A stretch of DNA of 47,683 nucleotides from Bacteroidota bacterium (lineage in GTDB: Bacteria > Bacteroidota > Bacteroidia > 2-12-FULL-35-15): positions 1-47,683 of the forward strand of contig JAHEXZ010000038.1 of the NCBI GenBank assembly GCA_023251835.1. Direction: 5' to 3'. Position 1 is the first letter of the stretch, and each line of letters opens with the position of its first letter. Below, piece by piece: positions 27,009-36,216 of the stretch. The position numbers and the translations under genes are program-made. The notes beneath the pieces are model-generated. The model was not told the origin of the DNA. It did no database searches and saw only the letters and a program-made list of their open reading frames with translations.

Positions 27009-30000
27009 CTAATAATCCAAATCACCGTATTCTAATTTTTTGCCTTGTAATCTGAGTATAACCCTGCAAATGAGGATAAAGAATGGAACATACATCATGG
27101 CATGAGGAATGCCAAAGTGTTTTAGAATAATTTCCGATTTGCGTTTCAGACGTTCTGAGATTAAATACATTGCTGGTACTAATAACAAGGTTAAGAAAGT
27201 AGCAAATCCAAGTCCGAAAATCATTGTCCAGGAGAGAGGTCCCCAGAATACAACACTATCTCCGCCAAAATAAAGATGAGGGTTGCCACTGGCAAACAAT
27301 GTCTGGAAATCAATATTTAGGCCAACTGCCAATGGAATAAGCCCTAATATTGCCGCAGCTGCTGTAAGTATAACAGGAGTCATACGTGTACGGCCGGCTT
27401 CTAAGGTAGCAGTGTAGAGGCTCATTCCTTCCTTACGTGCCATCTCTGCAAATTCAATTAAGAGTATTCCATTACGTACCACAACACCTCCGAGCGCAAT
27501 AATACCAACACCTGTCATTACAATACTCATATTCATTTTAAATAGGGCAGTACCAAGCAATACACCTATAATGCTAAATACTATTTCTGATAAAATGATC
27601 AATGGTTTTCCAACAGCATTGAATTGAAGTACCAGGATAAGCAACATTAAGGCAATAGACGAAAGTAGTGCCGTACCAAGAAAAGCACCTGTTTCGGCCT
27701 GTTCATCCTGCTGGCCTGTCATTTTTATTTCAACCTTACCATTAGGAGTATAGCCAACTAAGGCCTTTTTAACCACACCCACTACTTCATTTTCATTGTA
27801 ACCTTCTACCACATTGGAAGAAAGGGTGATCACGCGTTTTTGCATTTTGCGTTTTATACCACCATAGGTATTGCTGTATTCAATAGTACAAAAGGCAGAC
27901 AGAGGCACACTGCGTAACATGCCACCCATATTCATATCGCGGAAAGTGATTTTTAAGTTTCGTAATGCTTCTATATTATTTCTTTGATCGGACTTATATC
28001 TTAATTGTATGGGGTATTGATCATTTTCATCACGGAATTTGCTCACTTCAGCACCAAATACAGCATTCCGGATTTCCATACCAATAGTTGCAGTACTGAC
28101 TCCTTCGCGGTTTGCCCGCTCTCTATCAATATTAAAAACGATTTCGGGTTTAATAGTTTCAAAATCGGATTTCAGATTTTGTACACCGGTAATTTTTTGT
28201 TCATCGAGGTAACGTTTTAATTTTATCGAATTATACACCAATTCATCAAAGTTGTCTCCACGAACTTCAATATTAACGGGTTTAGACACTGGTGGCCCCG
28301 CTTGTTCCTTAGCCACAGTAATTTCTGCTCCGGGAATATCCCAACGCAAATTCTGCAATTGTTTTAAATAGGCAGAAGTTGATTGACCATCTCTGTTTTT
28401 AAAATCAACAAAAGCAATGGCAACTTTACCTCTGTTAGGATATTCACTTTGATCCTGATCCTGGGGGTCGGTTGTACCTCTGGTAACATTTGTGATAACT
28501 GATTTAACAATTTTATTAGAATCACCTATTACATTGTTTACCTTTTCTTCAACATGAAGCATTACTTCATTCGTTTTTTTAGGATCTGTCCCAACAGGTA
28601 GTTTTACATAGATATAAACAAAGTTAGGGTCACCCTGAGGGAAGAATACAACTTTAGGGCTGCGCATTGCAAAGAAAGCGATTGAAAAAACAAATAAACC
28701 AACAATTCCCCACATTGCCCTTGAAGGATGTTTCAGGAAAGCAGCTAAAACCCGGGTGTATGCATTTTGAAATGCCGGCCATATTTTTGTCTGGAATTTT
28801 TCAATCAGTTTATGTAACCAGAAACGGTGAATCAGCATAAAAAGAGCAAAGAATAAAACAAGGTTGGCGAATGCATGATGCCCTCCAAGATGAGCTATAA
28901 TTGCAGCAATCACATACATTACTAATTGTAATTTAGCAAGATTAGTGAGCTTTCCGTATTTTGCTTTTTCAACATCATGTGGTTTCATAAAATCAACCGC
29001 AAATACAGGATTAATAATATATGCAACCACTAAGGAAGCCAGAAGCGTTATAATTAATGTGATTGGCAGGTAAAACATAAATTTACCGATGATACCACTC
29101 CAGAATAAAAGGGGAACAAATGGAGCAAGTGTAGTCAATGTTCCGCTAAGTACAGGTAAAAACACTTCGCCAGCCGCCATTTTAGCAGCAGTAACTATAT
29201 CACGCTTTCCATTATCAAATAAACGATGAGTGTTTTCAATAACCACAATGGCATCGTCTACCACAATTCCTAGTGCCAAAAGGAATGCAAAGAGCACTAT
29301 CATGTTCATAGTATAACTAAAATCAAAAGCTCCTCCTATTGCAGGCATTACCCAAAAAGCGACAAACATTGACAAAGGCACTGATGCAGCAACAAATATG
29401 GCATTGGTAACACCCATAAAGAACATTAAAATGAAGGTTACCAAAATAAAACCAATAATAATGGTATTAATCAAATCGTGTAATGTGCTTCTTGTTTTTT
29501 CTGATTGGTCACCTGTAATAGTTACTTTCAGATCTTTCGGAAAATTTTCCTTTTGCATTTTATCAACCAGTGCATACACTTTGTCAGAAGCGTCAATCAG
29601 ATTTTCACCGCTTCTTTTAATAACGTTCAGTGTAATTACGTTTTTACCTTCCAGTCGTGCGTAGCTTTCCTGTTCCTTGTTGGAGTCAATAACTTCAGCA
29701 ATATCCTTTAAATATACTTTTGCGCCCGAGCCGGAAGAAACAACTAAGTTTTTAATCTCATCAACTGTTTTAAATTCTCCTTTTACGGACAGACTACGTT
29801 TCATTCCATCCATTGGTACAAGTCCACCGGAAATATTCATATTTTCAAATTGCACAGCACGCTGAATATCACCCAATGAAAAATTAGCGGCCTGCATTTT
29901 AAACATATCAATATTGATTTGAATCTCACGTTCTAAATCACCCACCATTTGAACACGAGAAATTTCTTTCATTCCTTCAATCCTGTCTTTTACATCATCG

Positions 30001-30485
30001 GCATATTGTTTAAGTTTGTTTAAATCCATATTGCCTGCAATGTTCACATACATAATAGGCAATTCAGAAAAGCTTACCTCCATTACATTTGGCTGCCGCG
30101 TTAAATCCTTTGGCAGATCAGTAGCGGCTTTATCTACCGCATCTTTTACTTTTTGCTTTGCATCGGCCACATTCATAGAGGTATTGAACTCCACCATAAT
30201 TACCGAAACATCCTGTATAGAAGTAGAATTTAATTTTTTAACTCCGGCAATACCTTTTAATTGTTTTTCAATTGGTTTAGTGACAAGGTTTTCAATGTTT
30301 ACCGGAGAGTTACCAACATAAATAGTATTTATATAGATTGTTGGAACTACTATATCCGGGAAACTTTCTTTAGGCAATTTGTTATAGGATGCTATACCTG
30401 CAACAACAATAAAAAATGTAAGTATGTAAATACTTATTTTATTATCAATTGCCCAGCTGGATGGTTTGAATTGTTTGAAGTTCAT
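27009..30485 (-). CDS. RND efflux pump inner-membrane transporter (HAE1/AcrB type)
   Basis: A 1158-aa RND permease that exports substrates from the inner membrane and periplasm using the proton gradient. The TM4 motif GIVVDDAIVVIEN carries the proton-relay pair Asp410-Asp411, the equivalent of AcrB Asp407/408. GGVVVRNGILLIEF and the C-terminal TM region are also conserved. It is about 100 residues longer than AcrB. There is an added hydrophobic pair between the two halves (after PHDVEKAKYGKL; about 520-570) and an extra periplasmic stretch before the last helix (SGNPHLYFGGDSVVFWGPL). It is the last gene of the tetR > tolC-like > adaptor > pump operon. Substrate is unpredictable. Confidence 0.95.
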   Translation of the reverse strand: MNFKQFKPSSWAIDNKISIYILTFFIVVAGIASYNKLPKESFPDIVVPTIYINTIYVGNSPVNIENLVTKPIEKQLKGIAGVKKLNSTSIQDVSVIMVEFNTSMNVADAKQKVKDAVDKAATDLPKDLTRQPNVMEVSFSELPIMYVNIAGNMDLNKLKQYADDVKDRIEGMKEISRVQMVGDLEREIQINIDMFKMQAANFSLGDIQRAVQFENMNISGGLVPMDGMKRSLSVKGEFKTVDEIKNLVVSSGSGAKVYLKDIAEVIDSNKEQESYARLEGKNVITLNVIKRSGENLIDASDKVYALVDKMQKENFPKDLKVTITGDQSEKTRSTLHDLINTIIIGFILVTFILMFFMGVTNAIFVAASVPLSMFVAFWVMPAIGGAFDFSYTMNMIVLFAFLLALGIVVDDAIVVIENTHRLFDNGKRDIVTAAKMAAGEVFLPVLSGTLTTLAPFVPLLFWSGIIGKFMFYLPITLIITLLASLVVAYIINPVFAVDFMKPHDVEKAKYGKLTNLAKLQLVMYVIAAIIAHLGGHHAFANLVLFFALFMLIHRFWLHKLIEKFQTKIWPAFQNAYTRVLAAFLKHPSRAMWGIVGLFVFSIAFFAMRSPKVVFFPQGDPNFVYIYVKLPVGTDPKKTNEVMLHVEEKVNNVIGDSNKIVKSVITNVTRGTTDPQDQDQSEYPNRGKVAIAFVDFKNRDGQSTSAYLKQLQNLRWDIPGAEITVAKEQAGPPVSKPVNIEVRGDNFDELVYNSIKLKRYLDEQKITGVQNLKSDFETIKPEIVFNIDRERANREGVSTATIGMEIRNAVFGAEVSKFRDENDQYPIQLRYKSDQRNNIEALRNLKITFRDMNMGGMLRSVPLSAFCTIEYSNTYGGIKRKMQKRVITLSSNVVEGYNENEVVGVVKKALVGYTPNGKVEIKMTGQQDEQAETGAFLGTALLSSIALMLLILVLQFNAVGKPLIILSEIVFSIIGVLLGTALFKMNMSIVMTGVGIIALGGVVVRNGILLIEFAEMARKEGMSLYTATLEAGRTRMTPVILTAAAAILGLIPLAVGLNIDFQTLFASGNPHLYFGGDSVVFWGPLSWTMIFGLGFATFLTLLLVPAMYLISERLKRKSEIILKHFGIPHAMMYVPFFILICRVILRLQGKKLEYGDLDY

Positions 30486-30494
30486 AATTGGAAT

Positions 30495-30529
30495 ACCTCT
30501 CTCCGGCTCTCCCCACAGGGGAGAGAGGT
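30495..30529. repeat. REP-like hairpin between adaptor and pump genes
   Basis: ACCTCTCTCC (30495-30504) pairs with GGAGAGAGGT (30520-30529). A second GC-rich hairpin (CCTCC at about 30553, GGAGG near 30574) follows before the adaptor stop. Both sit inside the operon, so they are likelier mRNA-processing or dispersed repeats than terminators. Confidence 0.75.
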
Positions 30530-30585
30530 TTAATAAAATAATTATCTTTAATCCTCCCGCTTCGGGGATAGAAGGAGGGGTTTTT

Positions 30586-31692
30586 TTATTTTTTATATAT
30601 TATTGCATCGCCTTCATTGATTACATCATAACCAAGGGTAACTAATAAATCATTTTCTTTTAAGCCTGATTTGATTTCTGCTTTGCCACCGTATTCTTTA
30701 CCTAAAGTAACAAGCCTTTTTTGTGCTATACCGTTTTCTGCAACAAAAACAAATGTTGCATTATTTTCATCTTTTTGAATGGTACGAACCGGAATGACCA
30801 TCGTTGGCTGATCCGATTGATAATCATTTGCTTTTAAGCGAGCCACCATATTGGGATGATATTCTTTTCTACCATCCAATAACACCTCTACAAGAAATGT
30901 TCGTGTAGCAGGATTAATTGCCCGTGAAACGAAATTTACTTTTGTTATGAGCGAATCCTCCATATCAGGAAAATAAACAATTGCTTCGCTTCCTTTTTTA
31001 ATTTTAGAGGCATATGTTTCAGCAACATCCGCTTTCACTTTCAGATTAGAGAAGTTAATAATACGTATTGCAGGCATTCCAGGAGCAACCATTTGTCCGA
31101 GTTTTATATCAACAGCATCCACTGTTCCATTGATAGGGGAAATTATTTTCGTCATTGCCAACTGCTGTTGCAGCAATGCCATTTTTTTCTCCATACTTTC
31201 TTTATTTGTTTTTGCCTGCAGGTATTGAACTTCAGTTCCTATTTTCTGATCCCACAAGTTTTTTTGTTTTTCATAAATCTGTGCTATCAGATCATAATTT
31301 ATCTGTAAATCGGCAATACTCTGGTTAATTGTACGCGCATCTGTTTCAGCAAGTACATCACCTTTACTAACATTGTCACCTGTTTTTACATTAATTTTTG
31401 TAATAGTACCAGGCATTTCGGTGCTGATAGCAACATTTTCATCTGCATCAACCCTTCCCTGAACATCAATGTAATTTTTAAATATCTCTGACCTGAGAGC
31501 AAGAACAGATACAGCAATACCATTTTGAACGGAATCACTTACCTGATTTAATTCTGTTTCCAATGCGATTATTTTTGACTTTATCTCAGCCTCTTGTTTT
31601 TTAAGATTTTCCAGTTCTGTTTTTTTATCCGTTCCGGAATTACATGCTATCATTAGTAATGTGATACTTGGTATTAAAAAAAACTTTTTCAT
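30586..31692 (-). CDS. RND efflux membrane-fusion (adaptor) lipoprotein
   Basis: A 368-aa adaptor. The longer reading to 31722 starts with GTG and adds ten residues in front of a clean lipoprotein signal (MKKFFLIPSITLLMIAC), so the ATG at 31692 was chosen. Lipidation is predicted at Cys17 (MIAC). A coiled coil follows (about 21-55), then the biotinyl-lipoyl-type and beta-barrel parts of HlyD/AcrA family proteins (GTITKINVKTGDNVSKGD; VDIKLGQMVAPGMPAIRI). It bridges the RND pump and the TolC-like channel encoded on either side. It likely lies on the periplasmic side of the inner membrane. Confidence 0.93.
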   Translation of the reverse strand: MKKFFLIPSITLLMIACNSGTDKKTELENLKKQEAEIKSKIIALETELNQVSDSVQNGIAVSVLALRSEIFKNYIDVQGRVDADENVAISTEMPGTITKINVKTGDNVSKGDVLAETDARTINQSIADLQINYDLIAQIYEKQKNLWDQKIGTEVQYLQAKTNKESMEKKMALLQQQLAMTKIISPINGTVDAVDIKLGQMVAPGMPAIRIINFSNLKVKADVAETYASKIKKGSEAIVYFPDMEDSLITKVNFVSRAINPATRTFLVEVLLDGRKEYHPNMVARLKANDYQSDQPTMVIPVRTIQKDENNATFVFVAENGIAQKRLVTLGKEYGGKAEIKSGLKENDLLVTLGYDVINEGDAIIYKK

Positions 31693-31809
31693 CTGCCTGT
31701 ATTGTTGAATTATAAGCCTCACTCTTTATTCCTCTCCAAAGGAGAAAAGTGTGGGCGTATGTTGTGGTTTATTTATATTGTTGAAATTCTTTATTTTTTA
31801 AAAACAATT

Positions 31810-33210
31810 TTAATTTAAAGCACCATTTGCTTTATCAAAATCTATTTTTGCAATTAATGCGTCAAACAGTGCATTATAATAGTTGGTTTGAGATTCCTTC
31901 AAAGCTGTTTCAGCAGTGATAACTTCAATATTTGAGCCAACGCCCTGATCATATTTAAGTTTTGCCACGCGAAACACATCTTCAGCTACTGTCATGTTTT
32001 TCCTTTGATTTTCCAATGCCGCTGCTGCATTTTGTAAAATTGTTACTGAAGAAGAGAGTTCCAGATCAATAGATTTTTTAATAAACTCTAAATTATTTTC
32101 TGCTTTTTGCAACGACAACTTTGCTTGTTGTAAACGGTAGTTACGCTGTAAGCCTGTAAATAATGGCAATGTAATTTTGGCACCCACCAATGACGTTGGA
32201 TACCATTTGTAACCGGTACTGAATATATTAAATGTGTTTCGCTGTGCTGAGCGGCCCATACTACCATATGCAAATGCATTTGGCAGGAAGGAAAATTTAT
32301 TCCGTTTTAATTCCAGTTCGGCAATATGATATTGGGTTTCAAGCAAATTATACTCTATACGTTTTGCGTAATCAAATTTTTCGGCCGATACAGATGAGTT
32401 TACATCAAATTTCACATCGGTCAGTTTATCCGTTAATGTAAGCTCTGCATTAATATCCATTCCCATCTGGTATTTTAATAAATAAACACCCACTCTTAGC
32501 AATCGTTCCACCTTTTCATGTTCTGTTAACAGGTTGTTATAAGCAACTGTTAAACGGTCATAATCAATTTTTTCAACCAAACCATTATCCAACAGTGTTT
32601 TGGTATCATCCATCGTTTTTTTCAGACGGACAATATTTGCATCCATAAGTAATATACGTTCTTGGTTAATAAGGACTGTATAGTAGGCTTTACTCACGGC
32701 TGAAGCCGCTTCAATTTTACTGCGTTGAGTGGCTTTACCAGAAAGCTCAACATATACTTTTGATGCTTTCAGCCCCAGAAAATAATCTCCGCTAAATAAT
32801 AGCTGGCTGGCATCAATACTGGCTGTTGCCTGATATTGAGTGCCAAATTTGGCGGGCAATCCTTCTCCTGGTTTATAAGGAGTTACAGGAGTCAATCCAA
32901 AGTAATATTGATTAACCCCAACTACTGTCGGGGTAATAAAATCGGGTAAAACGGTAGTAGGAATTTCTATAAAATCTTTTAAATCAAAACTGGAATTAAT
33001 CTGCGGAAGTCCCATTCCTGTCACTTCTTTCACTTTGTTCTTTGCAATCTCTTCATCCAGCAGTGCATTTTTTATATTGTTTTGATTTTGAATTGCAAAA
33101 TCAACAGCCTGCTGAAGAGAGAAAGAATAGGATGTTTCCCCTTCTTTTGTTTGACCAAAAGCGGTTATTGAAGTTAGACTGATACCAATAATTAATATGA
33201 TTTTTTTCAT
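31810..33210 (-). CDS. TolC-family outer-membrane efflux channel
   Basis: A 466-aa outer-membrane factor with a signal peptide (about 1-20, TAFGQ). The long alpha-helical repeats (ALLDEEIAKNKVKEVTG; LPLFTGLQRNYRLQQAKLSL) and the C-terminal KYDQGVGSNIEVITAETAL are characteristic of TolC/OprM proteins, which form the periplasm-spanning channel. It is the second gene of the operon, after the TetR regulator, 124 bp upstream-spaced, and precedes the adaptor. Confidence 0.94.
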   Translation of the reverse strand: MKKIILIIGISLTSITAFGQTKEGETSYSFSLQQAVDFAIQNQNNIKNALLDEEIAKNKVKEVTGMGLPQINSSFDLKDFIEIPTTVLPDFITPTVVGVNQYYFGLTPVTPYKPGEGLPAKFGTQYQATASIDASQLLFSGDYFLGLKASKVYVELSGKATQRSKIEAASAVSKAYYTVLINQERILLMDANIVRLKKTMDDTKTLLDNGLVEKIDYDRLTVAYNNLLTEHEKVERLLRVGVYLLKYQMGMDINAELTLTDKLTDVKFDVNSSVSAEKFDYAKRIEYNLLETQYHIAELELKRNKFSFLPNAFAYGSMGRSAQRNTFNIFSTGYKWYPTSLVGAKITLPLFTGLQRNYRLQQAKLSLQKAENNLEFIKKSIDLELSSSVTILQNAAAALENQRKNMTVAEDVFRVAKLKYDQGVGSNIEVITAETALKESQTNYYNALFDALIAKIDFDKANGALN

Positions 33211-33237
33211 GCCTTCCTATGAATTACTATCAACAAA

Positions 33238-33256
33238 TCCCGAATAACTATCGGGA
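33238..33256. repeat. Short palindrome in the tetR-tolC gap
   Basis: TCCCGA (33238-33243) and TCGGGA (33251-33256) with a 7-nt loop. It resembles the CCCGATAGCTATCGGG-like palindromes often seen between Bacteroidota genes. No U-run follows on the minus strand. Confidence 0.55.
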
Positions 33257-33334
33257 CGAATTTTAAACGAATTAGTAATGAACAATTTAAAAGATTGTTG
33301 ATTACTGTAAAATTGCTCAATTGCCAATATTGAA

Positions 33335-33949
33335 TTATTCATCCTCCGTTACCTGTTTGTATTTATTTATCAACTTATGTCCTTTTAAAGTGCAGATGCC
33401 GTGCAAAAAATGATCGAGTAGAGCTAATTGTACATCAACAATTTTAAACTTATCAGGAGGAAATACATTGGGATTAAAGCCCATTTCTACTTCTTCCATC
33501 CTGAGTCGTGCAACTATTTTAGTGTTGATATCAGAACGCACCAAACCTTGTTCTATTCCACGTTTTACAGAATCTTCCACCATACGTTCAATAGTATTTT
33601 CCTTAAACTGTTTAAATAGCTTCCACGAATTAGGATGATATTTTTGCATATCATAAAATAAATTAGGATTCATTTGCGCAAACATTAACCCCAAACGTTT
33701 CATCATTTCAAAAACTTCTTCCACAACATTTGCTGAATCTTCTGATATTTTCTGAAATTCACACTCATTGTTTTTTGTTTGACGGATTACGAGTGTTTCA
33801 ACTACTTCATTTTTGTCAGAATAGAATTGATAAATGGTTTTTTTTGATATTCCCAAATGTCTGGCAACATCATCCATAGTAACGCTTTTAATTCCATACT
33901 TAAAAAATAATTCTTCTGCACCTTTCAATATCCTGTCTTTTGTTTCCAT
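33335..33949 (-). CDS. TetR/AcrR family transcriptional regulator of the efflux operon
   Basis: A 204-aa regulator from the ATG at 33949. The longer reading to 34087 adds a hydrophobic 46-residue extension running through the promoter and was rejected. The N-terminal HTH (KDRILKGAEELFFKYGIKSVT, then MDDVARHLGISKKTIYQFYS) is the classic TetR DNA-binding domain. The C-terminal ligand/dimer domain has little similarity that can be named. It is the first gene of the efflux operon and is probably autoregulated through the palindrome at 33979-34006, which overlaps its own promoter. Confidence 0.93.
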   Translation of the reverse strand: METKDRILKGAEELFFKYGIKSVTMDDVARHLGISKKTIYQFYSDKNEVVETLVIRQTKNNECEFQKISEDSANVVEEVFEMMKRLGLMFAQMNPNLFYDMQKYHPNSWKLFKQFKENTIERMVEDSVKRGIEQGLVRSDINTKIVARLRMEEVEMGFNPNVFPPDKFKIVDVQLALLDHFLHGICTLKGHKLINKYKQVTEDE

Positions 33950-33969
33950 TGTTTTAATTTTTTGCGCAA

Positions 33970-33999
33970 CAAAACTAAGGAAACTTTTTTCATTCCAAA
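33970..33999 (-). promoter_or_regulatory. Promoter of the tetR-efflux operon
   Basis: The minus strand has TTTG (33999-33996), an 18-nt spacer and TAGTTTTG (33977-33970), an exact TAnnTTTG -7 element. The predicted start of transcription is about 15 nt before the TetR ATG. Confidence 0.65.
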
Positions 34000-34006
34000 A
34001 GTTTCC
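33979..34006. promoter_or_regulatory. Palindromic candidate TetR operator
   Basis: GGAAACTTTT (33979-33988) and AAAAGTTTCC (33997-34006) are exact reverse complements separated by eight bases. The site covers the -33 box and the spacer of the tetR promoter, so a bound dimer would block RNA polymerase. Binding by this particular TetR is inferred from position. Confidence 0.65.
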
Positions 34007-34257
34007 GGGTGAATATTTTTCACAAAAACATAAACTGCTCAGTGTCAATGTTAAATATCCGACAAAAAGTAGAATGCATAGGGACAAAATATGGGTAGAA
34101 TATTTTGTTCGGTTGGGCTGAAGCCCTTGATAATAGGGGTTTTACATTTGCCCCGACCTTAAGGTTGGGGCTGCTAAAATATCAATGATAATGGGGACTT
34201 TAGCCAAAATTATTAAAAAACTACCGAACTATTGAACAAAGAAATCAGTTGTTAACA

Positions 34258-34556
34258 TTTAGCGCAACAGCAGTTAAGATCTGATGTTACGCAAAGAAAA
34301 AGATTTAAAAATGATAGACTTTTATACTTGTAATGGACAAAAGAATTGATAAAGGGTAATTTTCTCAAAAAGACAATAAAAGTGAGTGCTTTAAATAATT
34401 CATAATCACTATCATTGTCATTTCGAATCCTGCTGAAAGCAGGAAGAGAAATCTTTGCAATTGATTGACAAGATTTCTCACTGCGCTCGAAATGACAGGT
34501 GGAAATATAGAGATATTCTGAATTAGATATAAATTTAGCACAACAGCAGTTAAGAT
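34258..34556. repeat. Direct repeat pair bracketing the nested element
   Basis: Two copies of a 23-nt sequence (34258-34280 and 34534-34556; TTTAGC then G or A, then CAACAGCAGTTAAGAT) differ at one position. They are 276 nt apart and enclose the inverted-repeat element at 34417-34496. Confidence 0.85.
34417..34496. repeat. Nested inverted-repeat element (MITE/REP-like)
   Basis: Outer arms GTCATTTCGA (34417-34426) and TCGAAATGAC (34487-34496) are exact inverted repeats. Inner arms GAGAAATCTT (34446-34455) and AAGATTTCTC (34470-34479) are also exact. A third hairpin CCTGC/GCAGG (34429-34443) sits in the left half. The right edge shares the TTTCTC-N6-CTCGAAATGAC layout with the palindrome at 1466-1524. 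No coding capacity. Confidence 0.85.
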
Positions 34557-34719
34557 ATAAAAAACTGATGACAATATTTATCCGGGTTCTTAAAACACCT
34601 AATTGCTGCGAAGCGAAATTTTAACACTGCAAATTTGAGTTTGGTGAATAAATACCTTGTGGAACCCTAAAAATTTCGTTTTTTTGTAGTATTGTTGTTT
34701 ATAAGAATATACATACAAA

Positions 34720-36162
34720 ATGAATGCTGAAAAAAGAACAAAAATAAAAGAGCTGTTAAACGAAACAGCATATGGTACCGAAGTAACTGTAAAGGGCTGG
34801 GTACGGACTTTCCGAAACAACCAGTTTATTGCAATTAATGATGGTTCCACTATAAATAATATCCAGGCTGTGGTTGATTTTCAGAATACAGATGAAGCAC
34901 TGCTTAAACGCGTTACAACAGGAGCAGCAATAGCTGTAAAAGGAAAATTGATAGAATCAGCAGGCAAAGGACAAAAAGTGGAAATACAAGTACAACAATT
35001 AGAAATACTTGGTGACAGCGATGCAGAAAAGTTTCCATTACAACCCAAAAAACACAGCCTTGAATTTCTGCGTGAAATCGCACATCTGCGTTTCCGCACC
35101 AATACATTTAATGCCGTATTTAAGGTACGCCATTCCCTGGCATTTGCTATACACAAGTTTTTTAACGACCGAGGGTTTATATACCTGCATACTCCTATTA
35201 TTACTGCATCGGATGCAGAAGGTGCAGGTGAGATGTTCAGAGTAACTAACCTGGATTTTGATAATCCACCACGTGCTGAAAATGGGACAGTTGATTTTAA
35301 TCAGGATTTTTTTGGAAAGGCAACCAACCTTACTGTTTCCGGTCAATTAGAAGCCGAATTAGGCGCTATGGCTCTGGGAGAGGTATATACATTTGGACCT
35401 ACCTTCCGTGCAGAAAACTCCAACACCAGTCGCCACCTTGCCGAATTCTGGATGATAGAACCGGAAGTTGCATTTGCTGATTTAAATGATAATGCACAAC
35501 TGGCCGAAGACTTATTAAAATATTGTATCCGTTATGTGCTGGACAACCATCCCGATGAACTTGAATTCTTAAAAAATCGTTTACTTGAAGAAGAAAAATC
35601 AAAACCACAGGAAGAACGTTCAGAAATGGATTTATTAACAAAGCTGCATTTCTGCGCTACTAGCAATTTTGAACGTTTGACTTATACCGAAGCGATTGAA
35701 ATTTTAAAGCATTCTGCTCCTAATAAAAAGAAAAAATTCAAATACCTGATAGAAAGCTGGGGAGTGGATTTACAGAGTGAGCACGAACGTTACCTTGTAG
35801 AAAAACATTTCAAAAAGCCGGTTATTTTAACAGATTATCCGAAAGAGATTAAAGCATTTTATATGCGTTTGAACGATGATGGGAAAACAGTTCGTGCTAT
35901 GGATATTCTATTCCCGGGGATTGGTGAAATTGTTGGCGGATCACAACGTGAAGAAAGGCTGGAATACATAGAAAAAAGGATGCATGAAATGCGTATACCT
36001 GCAGAAGATTTATACTGGTATCTTGATACACGCAGATTTGGAACGGCTCCACATGCCGGATTTGGTTTAGGTTTTGAGCGATTGGTATTATTCGTTACAG
36101 GAATGACGAATATCCGTGATGTGATACCTTTTCCAAGAGCTCCAAAAACAGCAGAGTTTTAA
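34720..36162 (+). CDS. asnS: Asparaginyl-tRNA synthetase
   Basis: A 480-aa class II synthetase that charges tRNA-Asn. The N-terminal OB-fold anticodon-binding domain (about 15-115; [19 protein letters not shown]) is followed by the catalytic core. Class II motif 2 is near 229 ([20 protein letters not shown]) and motif 3 near 447-465 ([12 protein letters not shown], then [15 protein letters not shown]). The AsnS-type signature and length separate it from AspS. It is transcribed from its own leader; a REP-like hairpin (36174-36210) and the GTPase gene follow. Confidence 0.97.
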   Translation: MNAEKRTKIKELLNETAYGTEVTVKGWVRTFRNNQFIAINDGSTINNIQAVVDFQNTDEALLKRVTTGAAIAVKGKLIESAGKGQKVEIQVQQLEILGDSDAEKFPLQPKKHSLEFLREIAHLRFRTNTFNAVFKVRHSLAFAIHKFFNDRGFIYLHTPIITASDAEGAGEMFRVTNLDFDNPPRAENGTVDFNQDFFGKATNLTVSGQLEAELGAMALGEVYTFGPTFRAENSNTSRHLAEFWMIEPEVAFADLNDNAQLAEDLLKYCIRYVLDNHPDELEFLKNRLLEEEKSKPQEERSEMDLLTKLHFCATSNFERLTYTEAIEILKHSAPNKKKKFKYLIESWGVDLQSEHERYLVEKHFKKPVILTDYPKEIKAFYMRLNDDGKTVRAMDILFPGIGEIVGGSQREERLEYIEKRMHEMRIPAEDLYWYLDTRRFGTAPHAGFGLGFERLVLFVTGMTNIRDVIPFPRAPKTAEF

Positions 36163-36173
36163 GACCTCGCCCC

Positions 36174-36210
36174 ATCTTCCCTCTCCAATGAAGAGGGGAG
36201 AGACCTTACG
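36174..36210. repeat. REP-like hairpin between asnS and the GTPase gene
   Basis: The segment has CCCTCTCC near 36179-36186 and GGGGAGAG near 36196-36203. It fits the CTCTCC/GGAGAG palindrome family seen at 21841-21865 and 30495-30529. The gap between the two genes is only 54 nt. Confidence 0.65.
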
Positions 36211-36216
36211 CAAAAA

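Larger units (their letters stand above)
34007..34719. other. Gene-free region with several repeats upstream of asnS
   Basis: Together with the tetR promoter, 770 nt (33950-34719) hold no credible gene. Features are short hairpins (GGGCTGAAGCCC at 34115-34126; GCCCCGACC/GGTTGGGGC around 34150-34171), a 23-nt near-exact direct repeat (34258-34280 and 34534-34556) and a nested inverted-repeat element (34417-34496). A TAGTATTG sequence (34687-34694) 25 bp before asnS is a weak -7 candidate. Confidence 0.7.

Noticed and set aside
31693-31722. GTG start for the adaptor lipoprotein
   Set aside because: It adds ten residues ahead of a clean lipoprotein signal, so the ATG at 31692 is preferred.
33950-34087. 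Upstream 46-residue extension of the TetR protein
   Set aside because: It would translate the promoter and operator; the ATG at 33949 gives a normal TetR start.
34365-34574. 69-aa minus-strand reading upstream of asnS
   Set aside because: It runs through the nested inverted repeat and has no family resemblance or start signal.
34687-34694. asnS promoter from TAGTATTG
   Set aside because: One mismatch to the -7 consensus and no -33 motif at the proper distance.
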